Source: Rhodospirillales bacterium
GTDB lineage: Bacteria; Pseudomonadota; Alphaproteobacteria; CACIAM-22H2
NCBI GenBank assembly: GCA_016195145.1
Contig: JACQAF010000075.1
Coordinates: 1-6,246 of the forward strand
Direction: 5' to 3'
DNA length: 6,246 nt
Under the pieces are notes generated by a model. The model made no database searches and had not been told where the DNA came from. It saw only the letters and a list, made by a program, of their open reading frames with translations. Below are positions 1 to 5,611 of the stretch, piece after piece. Numbering within the stretch: position 1 is the first letter of the stretch; the number at the start of each line of letters is the position of its first letter. The position numbers and the translations under genes were made by a program.

Positions 1-1367
1 GACTGGAGACCGTCGCGCCAGATACCGCAACGCGCGCCCAGCCGCATGTCAAAAGCTTCGTCGACATGTCGCTCGCAGCCGTCGATGCCTATACCGATGA
101 AAACCGCACCAAGGGCAATAGCCTTGCCGCAAATGCCCGGCAGGAAGCGCAGATCATCGACGAGCTTCTGGTCAAGCTTGCAACGAGCTTGACCGAAGAG
201 AGCGAGGCGATCAAGGAGCAGTCGATTGCGACCATGGCGACGGCCGGTTGGGTCAGCATTATCATTCTTGCCGGAGCGCTCGCCTTTTCTGTGGTCCTGA
301 CATGGATCACCCTTGCCTCGATCATCAAGCCGCTCGCCGCAATGACCGGGGCAATGAGCGCCCTCGCCAACGGCGACAAGAGCGTGAGCATTCCTTCGCA
401 CGAACGCCGTGACGAGATCGGGGCGATGGCCCGTGCGTTGCTCGCCTTCAAGGAGCTCGGCGACCGCAAGGAGGAAATGGAACGCAGCCAGAGCGAACAG
501 GCCGCGAAAAACCAGCAACGTCAAACCGCCATCGAGTCGACGATCCACCGATTCGACGACGAGGTTCGGCATGTGCTCGCTTCGGCGATGGACGCCGCAA
601 CCGGCTTGCGTCAGACGGCGACGGCGATGGCCGGGATGTCGGAACGGATCAAGGGCCAAAGCGCCGCCGTCGCCGCCGCATCTCAGGAAACCAGCACCAA
701 TGTCGAAACCGTGGCCGCGGCCGCCGAAGAAATGTCGACCTCAATTCGCGAGATCGGCAGTCAGGTGACCAAGTCGACCGAAGTTGCGCGCGCGGCCGTC
801 AACGACATCGGCCGTACCAACCAGGTCGTCGCCGAGTCCACGGAAGCGGCGAAGCGCATTGGCGACGTGGTAAAATTGATCAACGACATTGCAGGCCAAA
901 CCAATCTTTTAGCTCTCAATGCCACCATCGAGGCGGCGCGAGCGGGCGAAGCGGGCAAGGGTTTTGCAGTCGTCGCATCGGAGGTCAAGAGCCTAGCCAC
1001 ACAGACGGCCAAGGCGACTGAGGACATCGCAGCGCAGATCGGGGCGGTGCAAGCCTCGACCGAGCAGGTGGTCGCGGCGATTCGCAGCATCGGGGGTACG
1101 ATCGACGAGATGGCGCGCATTGCGACGACCGTCGCTGCCGCAGTCGACAAACAGAACACCACCACAAGCGAGATCGTGCGCAACATCCAGCAGGCAGCGG
1201 CTGGCACCCGCGATGTCGCCAGCCACATCAACGATGTTTCCAGCGTCGCCGGTGAAACCGAGACTTCGGCGGGCCAGGTTTTGGGCTCAGCCGACCGGTT
1301 GACGCGCGAAGTGGAAAGCCTGCGCCAAGGCATCAACCAGTTCCTAGCTGGCGTCCGCGCAGCCTAA
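1..1367 (+). CDS. Methyl-accepting chemotaxis protein, C-terminal part (5' end outside window)
   Basis: Transmembrane chemoreceptor that relays a sensed signal to the CheA/CheW kinase complex. The reading frame is already open at position 3 and continues into the Met at 66, with protein-like codons between, so that Met is probably internal and the gene is cut by the window edge. Numbering from that Met: residues 1-55 are a helical segment, likely the end of the periplasmic sensor; about 58-87 are a membrane helix; about 86-135 are a HAMP domain with the conserved Pro89 and the Asp-Glu-Ile-Gly motif at 116-119; about 160-430 are the long coiled-coil signalling domain. The highly conserved hairpin tip is at 274-311 (GQTNLLALNATIEAARAGE, then GKGFAVVA). 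The protein ends in LAGVRAA with no NWETF-like CheR/CheB tether. The ligand cannot be told because the sensor is missing. No chemotaxis gene is adjacent in the window, and the gene converges on the TetR-like gene. Family call is very secure. Confidence 0.96.
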   Translation, partial: LETVAPDTATRAQPHVKSFVDMSLAAVDAYTDENRTKGNSLAANARQEAQIIDELLVKLATSLTEESEAIKEQSIATMATAGWVSIIILAGALAFSVVLTWITLASIIKPLAAMTGAMSALANGDKSVSIPSHERRDEIGAMARALLAFKELGDRKEEMERSQSEQAAKNQQRQTAIESTIHRFDDEVRHVLASAMDAATGLRQTATAMAGMSERIKGQSAAVAAASQETSTNVETVAAAAEEMSTSIREIGSQVTKSTEVARAAVNDIGRTNQVVAESTEAAKRIGDVVKLINDIAGQTNLLALNATIEAARAGEAGKGFAVVASEVKSLATQTAKATEDIAAQIGAVQASTEQVVAAIRSIGGTIDEMARIATTVAAAVDKQNTTTSEIVRNIQQAAAGTRDVASHINDVSSVAGETETSAGQVLGSADRLTREVESLRQGINQFLAGVRAA

Positions 1368-1393
1368 GATAAATGACGGCTACATAGGCTGTT

Positions 1394-1406
1394 GCCTCGG
1401 CGAGGC
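1394..1406. terminator. Small hairpin between convergent genes, possible weak terminator
   Basis: GCCTC-GGC-GAGGC forms a 5-bp perfect stem with a 3-base loop, 27 bases after the chemoreceptor stop and 26 bases before the TetR-like stop. A flanking TAGGC/GCCTA pair offers an alternative fold. Neither strand has a T-run after it, so it does not meet the usual intrinsic-terminator pattern. Its position between convergent ends is the main argument for it. Confidence 0.2.
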
Positions 1407-1431
1407 CTAAAGACGTACCAAGGATATGATC

Positions 1432-2070
1432 CTATGCCGCGCCGGCTGCCGCCCGTCGCGGCGGACGCGGCAGGCTCTGGGCCAGCATTTCGGCCCGCGC
1501 CAGCGCCTTGTCGAGCGCCGCCATCGTGCGCCCGAGATCGGCGTTGTCATCGTCGAACCAGACGCGCAAGGCCCACAGATAAACCGCCGTCAGCGCCTTG
1601 ACCCGCGCCGGGCCGCACAGGCCGCCGGTCTCCACCCCGGCCGCGCCGGCGATCGCCGCCACCGACTTCACCAGCCGCGGCGCCAGGCACAACATCGACA
1701 CAGGATCGCGCGGGCCGTCGCGCAGAATGGCCACGACCGCCGCACGACGCCGGTTGAGCGCATCGAAACGCCGCATGAACAGCTCGAACAGACGTTCGCG
1801 CGTCGACCCGTCGCCCGCCTTGCCGCCGGCCAGCGTCGCCTCGTCGATGCGGGCGATAAAGGCGCCGAGAACGGCCGATTTGGATGGATAGATGTCGCGC
1901 AATTCGGCGACCGACAGGCCGCTCGCCGCCGCGATATCGGCCAGCGATACGCCGCGCCAGCCGCCAGCCGCCGCCAGGTCCAGCGCTGCATCGACGATAC
2001 GGGAAGCCGCATCGCCGCGCGACGCCCGCGCCCGGCCGGCCGCGCCGCGTTTGCCCGATTTCTTGGCCAT
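1432..2070 (-). CDS. TetR-fold protein with COQ9-like C-terminal half
   Basis: A 212-residue protein. Residues 1-20 are a basic, disordered-looking tail. Residues about 22-70 form a TetR-type helix-turn-helix region: an AAL...GGW opening, then VSLADIAAASGLSVAELRDI and the turn YPSK at 61-64. From about 90 on the sequence is unlike common TetR ligand pockets. It has RERLFELFMRRFDAL, then a segment around 160-190 with VYLWALRVWFDDDNADLGRT followed by MAALDKALARAE. As I remember the COQ9 family (TetR-fold lipid-binding proteins that assist ubiquinone hydroxylation), the tryptophan, acidic cluster and MAALD-type helix match its C-terminus better than a drug-efflux regulator. It could therefore be a DNA-binding regulator, a COQ9 relative, or an intermediate form. 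The ATG is supported by a strong GGGAGG five bases upstream. It is last in the minus-strand block, 73 bp after the YbaK-like stop. The stop codon is TAG. TetR-fold membership is confident; function is not. Confidence 0.85.
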   Translation of the reverse strand: MAKKSGKRGAAGRARASRGDAASRIVDAALDLAAAGGWRGVSLADIAAASGLSVAELRDIYPSKSAVLGAFIARIDEATLAGGKAGDGSTRERLFELFMRRFDALNRRRAAVVAILRDGPRDPVSMLCLAPRLVKSVAAIAGAAGVETGGLCGPARVKALTAVYLWALRVWFDDDNADLGRTMAALDKALARAEMLAQSLPRPPRRAAAGAA

Positions 2071-2075
2071 ATCGT

Positions 2076-2081
2076 CCTCCC
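2076..2081 (-). promoter_or_regulatory. Strong ribosome binding site of the TetR-like gene
   Basis: On the minus strand GGGAGG lies five bases before the ATG at 2070. It fixes the start codon and is much stronger than the sites before ubiK, proC and the YbaK-like gene, suggesting the TetR-like gene is translated independently of its upstream neighbour. Confidence 0.7.
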
Positions 2082-2105
2082 TTGCCGGTGAAGACCGCTA
2101 CCCAA

Positions 2106-2134
2106 GATTTAGGGTGCGGGGCGGCAAAGGTCAA
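2106..2134 (-). promoter_or_regulatory. Candidate internal promoter for the TetR-like gene
   Basis: On the minus strand a TTGACC hexamer (2134-2129, five of six matches to TTGACA) is followed after 17 bases by TAAATC (2111-2106), which matches the -10 consensus at only three of six positions. It sits in the 73-bp gap after the YbaK-like stop, where an internal promoter would be expected if the TetR-like gene has its own expression. The -35 is good and the -10 poor, so this is tentative. Confidence 0.3.
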
Positions 2135-2143
2135 ATCGCCGGC

Positions 2144-2629
2144 TTATGCCTTGATGTCGGCCGGCTGGCCGCCGGTCACGCGCAGCAATTCGTCGGGGGT
2201 GAGCGGAAAAACCGCGTTGGGCGTTCCCGCCGCCGCCCAGATCCGCGGCAAAGCGAGCAAGTCGCGGTCGAGAAAGATGATCAGCTTCTCGGCATGCGCC
2301 AGCGGCGGCACGCCGCCGATGACGAAACCGGTGCGGGCGCGCACGAACTCGGCATCGGCCTTCTTCAGCCCCTCGCCGAGCAGCGCCGCGACCTTTTTTT
2401 CGTCGATGCGGTTGACGCCGCTGGCGATCACCATCACCGGCCGGTCGGTGGTCGCGGCGCGGAACAGGATCGATTTGGCGATCTGCGCGACGCTGCATCC
2501 GACCGTCGCCGCCGCCTCGGCCGAGGTGCGCGTCGCTCGCTCGCTCTCGACCACGCGCCGGCCGAGACCGAGCGCCGCGAGCGCATCCTCGACCTTCTGC
2601 GCGCTGGCGCTCAGGGGTCGGTCGGCCAT
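2144..2629 (-). CDS. YbaK/EbsC-family aminoacyl-tRNA deacylase
   Basis: A 161-residue stand-alone protein of the family related to the insertion (editing) domain of prolyl-tRNA synthetase. Members act in trans, hydrolysing mischarged tRNAs, notably tRNA-Pro carrying Cys or Ala, and in some subfamilies Ser or Thr. Visible hallmarks are CSVAQIAKSILF with the conserved lysine at residue 52, a central strand VMVIASGVNRIDEKKV, the glycine/proline loop GFVIGGVPPLAH (residues 101-112), and LIIFLDRDL. Length is typical of the stand-alone family. The GGVPP loop differs from what I recall of the Cys-specific YbaK and Ala-specific ProXp-ala groups, so the substrate is not assigned. I place the start at the ATG at 2629 rather than the in-frame TTG at 2641: the ATG follows the proC TGA by one base (TGACATG), a usual translational-coupling arrangement. 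No clear Shine-Dalgarno is seen, as expected for a coupled gene. A run of seven A's falls at codons 77-79. Confidence 0.93.
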   Translation of the reverse strand: MADRPLSASAQKVEDALAALGLGRRVVESERATRTSAEAAATVGCSVAQIAKSILFRAATTDRPVMVIASGVNRIDEKKVAALLGEGLKKADAEFVRARTGFVIGGVPPLAHAEKLIIFLDRDLLALPRIWAAAGTPNAVFPLTPDELLRVTGGQPADIKA

Positions 2630-2630
2630 G

Positions 2631-3455
2631 TCAGCCGGCAAGATCGCGCGCGCGTTTCGTCGCCGCGGCGACGGCGCGGGTCATCAGGCGCTCGAGCCCG
2701 TCTTCAGCCATCAGCACGTCGAGCGCGGCGGCCGTCGTGCCCTTGGGCGAAGTGACGTTCTGACGCAAGGTCGCCGCCGGCTCGGTCGAGCGGTGCAAGA
2801 GCTCGCCCGCACCGGCGACGGTTGCCCGGGCGAGGCGCATCGCAAGCTCCGCCGGCAGCCCGGCCTTTTCGCCCGCCTCGGCCAGGCATTCAACGAGCAG
2901 GAATACATAAGCGGGGCCGGTGCCCGATACGGCGGTGACGGGGTCGAGCAAGGCTTCGTCGGCGATCCAGGCGATCTCGCCAGCCGCCGTCAGCAGCCGC
3001 GTACACAACGCCCGCTGCGCTGCGCCGACCTGCGCGTTCGGACAGGCGACCGTAATGCCGCGCCCGATGGCGGCCGGCGTGTTCGGCATAGCGCGTATGA
3101 TCGCCGCCCGCGCGCCCAGATGCGACTCGAAAAAACCGATCGTCCGCCCGGCGGCGATCGACAAAAAAACGCTGGCGGCGGCGAAGCGGCGATAGGCCGG
3201 CACGACCGTCTCCATGCCCTGCGGCTTGACGGCAAAAATGACGGCTGCGGGGGCGAGCCCGGCCGGCAAGGCCGCGGCATCGGCATGGATCGAGATGCCC
3301 GGCCGGCCGCGAAACGCCGCAACACCGGCGGCGGCCGGTTCGACGATGGCGACGGCGGGCGGCGGATTGGCGCCGGTAAGCCAGCCGGCCAGCAGCGCCC
3401 CGCCCATCTTGCCGCAGCCGACGAGCAGCAGGCCGTCTGCGTCGCTGAGGGTCAT
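2631..3455 (-). CDS. proC: Pyrroline-5-carboxylate reductase
   Basis: Cytosolic enzyme for the last step of proline synthesis: NAD(P)H-dependent reduction of 1-pyrroline-5-carboxylate to L-proline. The 274-residue length is normal. The Rossmann nucleotide-binding motif is near the N-terminus (LLLVGCGKMGGALL, about residues 9-22). Then come FAVKPQ (74-79), IIRAMPNTPAAIGRG (119-133) and the dimer/active-site helices with VSGTGPAYVFLLVE (176-189). The C-terminal substrate loop is NVTSPKGTTAAAL (233-245). The loop has Lys where SPGGTT is commonest, a variation I consider tolerated. It starts at an ATG 21 bases after the YbjN-like stop with only a weak ribosome binding site, and its stop lies one base before the next start, so all three are probably co-transcribed. 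Codons for Gly-Phe-Phe and Val-Phe-Leu near residues 95-110 contain T6 and T7 runs, unusual in such GC-rich sequence. Identification is secure. Confidence 0.98.
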   Translation of the reverse strand: MTLSDADGLLLVGCGKMGGALLAGWLTGANPPPAVAIVEPAAAGVAAFRGRPGISIHADAAALPAGLAPAAVIFAVKPQGMETVVPAYRRFAAASVFLSIAAGRTIGFFESHLGARAAIIRAMPNTPAAIGRGITVACPNAQVGAAQRALCTRLLTAAGEIAWIADEALLDPVTAVSGTGPAYVFLLVECLAEAGEKAGLPAELAMRLARATVAGAGELLHRSTEPAATLRQNVTSPKGTTAAALDVLMAEDGLERLMTRAVAAATKRARDLAG

Positions 3456-3476
3456 GACACGACTTTGCGACCCGGC

Positions 3477-3980
3477 TTACGCCTCGCCGGCGGGGTCGAG
3501 GCAGGCGGCGGTGACCGCTTCGGCCGGGTCCTTGCCGCCCCAGACGACGTACTGGAACGCGGGATAGAAACGCTCGCATTCGCTGAGCGCGACATCGACG
3601 AGGTCTTCGAGCTGCTCGACCGAAATGCCGCGCGCGCCGCGCAGCGGCACGGCGTGGCGGAAGGTCGGCAGGCCTTCGTCGGACGACAGATCGAAATGCC
3701 CGAGCCACAGCCGCTCGTTGGTCAGCGCCAGCAGCTCGTTGACCACGCCCCGGCGGTGCCGTGGCACCTTGAGATCGAGCGCGCAGGAGAAATGCAGCGC
3801 GCTCATATCGCCGCTCCAGGCGAAATAGACGCGGTAATCGCCCCACCGGCCCGGCACTTCGGCCACCAACTCGTCGTCGTTGGCGCGGTCGAACGGCCAC
3901 TCATTGGCGGAGACGATTTCTTCAATCAGATCAAGTGGGTTAGGGATCGGTTGGTGGGTCGATACCGAAACGTCTGGCAT
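3477..3980 (-). CDS. YbjN-domain protein of unknown role
   Basis: A 167-residue soluble protein with no signal peptide or membrane segment. It belongs to the YbjN family, whose fold resembles type III secretion chaperones; the molecular role is not established. Characteristic segments are NPLDLIEEIVSANEWPFDR (14-32), DELVAEVPGRWGDYRVYFAW (37-56), the strand LHFSCALDLKVP (62-73), NERLWLGHFDL (88-98), the LPTFRHAVPLRG segment (104-115) and the C-terminal helix SVEQLEDLVDVALSECERFY (120-139). The open frame extends to another ATG at 4076, but I chose 3980 because a GGAGGG lies seven bases before it and because the 32 extra residues are low-quality and precede the recognisable family start. It is the first gene of the tight trio with proC and the YbaK-like gene. 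Whether it acts in proline metabolism or is merely co-regulated cannot be told. In other alphaproteobacterial genomes I recall it sitting beside proC. Confidence 0.9.
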   Translation of the reverse strand: MPDVSVSTHQPIPNPLDLIEEIVSANEWPFDRANDDELVAEVPGRWGDYRVYFAWSGDMSALHFSCALDLKVPRHRRGVVNELLALTNERLWLGHFDLSSDEGLPTFRHAVPLRGARGISVEQLEDLVDVALSECERFYPAFQYVVWGGKDPAEAVTAACLDPAGEA

Positions 3981-3987
3981 ATACGCG

Positions 3988-3993
3988 CCCTCC
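3988..3993 (-). promoter_or_regulatory. Ribosome binding site that decides the YbjN-like start
   Basis: GGAGGG on the minus strand, seven bases upstream of the ATG at 3980. It favours this start over the in-frame ATG at 4076, which has no comparable site. Confidence 0.7.
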
Positions 3994-4078
3994 AATCGGC
4001 GGCGGGCGGCGACAAGGTCGGAATCAGAGCCACCCGTTTGATCATCTCGACAGATTGTGTCGGAAGCAGCCCCCATAC

Positions 4079-4084
4079 ACTATA
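4079..4084 (-). promoter_or_regulatory. Possible -10 element in the ubiK to YbjN gap
   Basis: TATAGT on the minus strand (five of six matches to TATAAT), about 100 bases before the YbjN-like start. I find no good -35 hexamer at 16-18 bases, so this is weak. It is listed because the 206-bp gap (3981-4186), following a likely terminator, should hold the promoter of the YbjN-proC-YbaK trio. I saw nothing else in this gap beyond the hairpin and the ribosome binding site. Confidence 0.2.
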
Positions 4085-4163
4085 GAAAGTAGGTTGCCAG
4101 AGCAGATTCGGTGACGCAAGGGAATTAAGCGCCCGGGGGATAAGTTTTTGAGGAAAGATCCCG

Positions 4164-4183
4164 GCCGGCGTCGCGCCGCCGGC
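4164..4183 (-). terminator. GC-rich hairpin after ubiK, probable terminator
   Basis: Starting three bases after the ubiK TAG, the minus strand reads GCCGGCG, a six-base loop, then CGCCGGC: a perfect 7-bp all-G/C stem. It is followed by CGGGATCTTTCC, which is only modestly T-rich. Position and stem strength suggest termination or 3'-end stabilisation of the ubiK transcript; the poor T-run keeps confidence moderate. Confidence 0.5.
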
Positions 4184-4186
4184 AGA

Positions 4187-4471
4187 CTAGCCGCGCGACG
4201 GCGCCTTGCGCGGCTTGCCCTTGGCCGTGCCGGTGCGTCCTTCGAGCGCCGCGAGACGGGCGGCGAGCGCTTCGTTCTCGCGCCGCGCCCGCGCCGCCAT
4301 CTCCTTCACCGCCTCGAACTCCTCGCGGGTGACGAAGTTCTGCGTTTTGAGCCAGCGATCGAGCAGGGAGCGCACCTGCGCCTCGATTTCGGCGCGCACG
4401 CCGGCCAATGCGCCAAGCGCGCCGGAGGCGGCGCGGGCGATGTCGTCGAGCAGGCGATTGTCGGTTTGCAT
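4187..4471 (-). CDS. ubiK: UbiK, ubiquinone biosynthesis accessory factor (BMFP family)
   Basis: A 94-residue protein of the family formerly called YqiC/BMFP. In Escherichia coli UbiK supports the soluble complex that carries out late steps of ubiquinone synthesis under oxygen, working with UbiJ. Here residues about 1-42 form amphipathic helices (NRLLDDIARAASGALGAL, then VRAEIEAQVRSLLDRWL). Residues 43-52 hold the signature NFVTREEFEA, which parallels the E. coli LVSREEFD segment. Residues 53-78 are a charged coiled coil expected to drive oligomerisation. The last 15 residues are a Lys/Arg/Pro-rich tail. Length is close to that of the E. coli protein. The start is an ATG with a weak G-rich stretch upstream. 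It is divergent from hldD with 132 bases between and is followed by a hairpin, so it may be transcribed alone. The family is clear; its exact partner here is inferred from the E. coli case. Confidence 0.9.
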   Translation of the reverse strand: MQTDNRLLDDIARAASGALGALAGVRAEIEAQVRSLLDRWLKTQNFVTREEFEAVKEMAARARRENEALAARLAALEGRTGTAKGKPRKAPSRG

Positions 4472-4515
4472 GGTCGGCCCCGAAATTTAGGAAGGTTGGC
4501 GTAAACGGCCGGGCG

Positions 4516-4544
4516 ATTATGGGAAGCCGCGCGCGCCGTTGCAA
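4516..4544 (-). promoter_or_regulatory. Candidate promoter of ubiK (minus direction)
   Basis: On the minus strand TTGCAA (4544-4539) is followed after exactly 17 bases by CATAAT (4521-4516), which matches TATAAT at five of six positions. A start site near 4509 would give a leader of roughly 38 bases before the ubiK ATG. The -35 matches TTGACA at four positions. The same six base pairs are the -35 of the opposing candidate. Confidence 0.5.
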
Positions 4545-4568
4545 CCGCGGGCCGGAGATGCCTATAAG
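4539..4568 (+). promoter_or_regulatory. Candidate promoter of hldD-lgt (plus direction)
   Basis: TTGCAA (4539-4544), an 18-base spacer, then TATAAG (4563-4568), which matches the -10 consensus at five of six positions. A start near 4575 would leave about 29 bases before the hldD ATG at 4604. It fits a housekeeping sigma factor promoter and is placed as expected for the hldD-lgt transcript. Confidence 0.5.
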
Positions 4569-4603
4569 GGACCGGGGAATCAGCCAGCGCAACGGACCAA
4601 AAC

Positions 4604-5596
4604 ATGGCATTGATCGTCGTCACTGGCGGAGCGGGATTCATCGGCTCGAATCTGGTCGCCGCGCTGGAAGATCGCGGCACGCACGACATCGCCGTCTGCG
4701 ACAGGCTCGGCACGGACGGCAAATGGCGCAACCTCGCCAAGCGCGCGCCGGCCGATATCGTCACCCCCGACCGCCTGTTCGATTTTCTCGACCGCCGCAG
4801 CGCCGAGGTCGAAACAATCGTCCATCTCGGCGCGTCGTCATCGACCACCGAAACCGACGTCGACTTCATCCTCGACAACAATTTTCGCCTGTCGTCGGCG
4901 CTGTGGGACTGGTGCGCCGATCGCGAGAAACGGCTGATCTACGCCTCGTCGGCGGCGACCTATGGCGACGGCGCGGCCGGCTTCGACGACGATGCCAGCC
5001 CGGCGACGCTCGCCAGGCTGCGGCCGCTCAACCCTTACGGCTGGAGCAAGCATCTGTTCGACCGCCTGGTGGCCAAGCGGCTCGCCGGCGAGGCGACGCG
5101 CCCGGCCCAGCATGTCGGCCTCAAGTTCTTCAACGTCTACGGCCCGAACGAGTATCACAAAGGCGGGCAGCGCTCGGTCGTCGATCAGATCTATCCGGTG
5201 GCCGCGGCGGGGCAGGCCTTTCCGCTGTTCAAGTCGCACAACCCGAATTATCCCGATGGCGGGCAGATGCGCGACTTCATCTGGGTCGGCGACTGCGTTG
5301 CGGTCATGCTGTGGCTGCTCGACAATCCGAAGATTAACGGCCTGTTCAATCTCGGCACCGGCAAGGCGCGCAGCTTCCTCGATCTCGCCAACGCCGTTTA
5401 TCGCGCGCTCGGGCGCAACGCCAACATCACGTTTCGCGATACTCCGGTTGAAATCCGCGACAAGTATCAATATTTCACCGAGGCGCGGATGGAGCGCCTG
5501 CGCGCCGCCGGTTACGCGGCGCCGTTCACGCCGCTCGAAGACGGCGTGCGCCGCTACGTGCAGGATTTCCTCGCCGCCGCCGATCCCTATCGCTGA
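4604..5596 (+). CDS. hldD: ADP-L-glycero-D-manno-heptose 6-epimerase
   Basis: Cytosolic short-chain dehydrogenase-type epimerase (also called RfaD) that converts ADP-D-glycero- to ADP-L-glycero-D-manno-heptose, the donor for the inner core of lipopolysaccharide. The 330-residue length is normal. The nucleotide-binding GGAGFIGSN motif is at 8-16. IYASSAATYGDG (112-123) carries the catalytic Ser/Thr region, and Tyr145 and Lys149 of NPYGWSKH form the YxxxK pair. Heptose-epimerase features are LKFFNVYGPNEYHKGGQRSVV as a split block (residues 173-193, with Lys186 aligning with the E. coli active-site lysine), MRDFIWVGDCV (222-232) and the C-terminal KYQYFTEA (287-294), which separate it from UDP-glucose epimerases. 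It starts at an ATG with a weak CGGA site. lgt begins 15 bases after its TGA, so the two are probably co-transcribed. Its presence implies a heptose-containing core or another heptose glycan, but the other heptose genes are not in the window. Confidence 0.96.
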   Translation: MALIVVTGGAGFIGSNLVAALEDRGTHDIAVCDRLGTDGKWRNLAKRAPADIVTPDRLFDFLDRRSAEVETIVHLGASSSTTETDVDFILDNNFRLSSALWDWCADREKRLIYASSAATYGDGAAGFDDDASPATLARLRPLNPYGWSKHLFDRLVAKRLAGEATRPAQHVGLKFFNVYGPNEYHKGGQRSVVDQIYPVAAAGQAFPLFKSHNPNYPDGGQMRDFIWVGDCVAVMLWLLDNPKINGLFNLGTGKARSFLDLANAVYRALGRNANITFRDTPVEIRDKYQYFTEARMERLRAAGYAAPFTPLEDGVRRYVQDFLAAADPYR

Positions 5597-5611
5597 ACGC
5601 CGGATTCGAAC

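Noticed and set aside
66..68. Met at 66 as the true start of the chemoreceptor.
   Set aside because: The frame is open and protein-like upstream to the window edge, and starting here would leave only a fragment of the sensor region before the membrane helix.
2086..2097. CGGT-GAAG-ACCG inverted repeat upstream of the TetR-like gene as a self-operator.
   Set aside because: Only four bases per arm with a short spacer; TetR operators usually have longer arms, and such short repeats are expected by chance in GC-rich DNA.
2630..2641. TTG start for the YbaK-like gene overlapping the end of proC.
   Set aside because: The ATG at 2629, one base after the proC stop, is a better start codon and gives a normal family N-terminus.
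3981..4076. N-terminal extension of the YbjN-like gene from the ATG at 4076.
   Set aside because: The extra 32 residues show no family similarity and lack a ribosome binding site, while a strong GGAGGG precedes the ATG at 3980.
1884..4085. A 733-codon open frame on the plus strand running antisense to the TetR-like, YbaK-like, proC and YbjN-like genes.
   Set aside because: The opposite strand carries four clearly recognisable genes over the same stretch. The product is Arg/Ala/Gly/Pro-rich with no family motif, and such long antisense frames are common in GC-rich coding DNA.
4408..5337. Other overlapping plus-strand frame spanning ubiK and hldD.
   Set aside because: It crosses the divergent promoter region and overlaps hldD in another frame; the product is Arg/Gly-rich without motifs.
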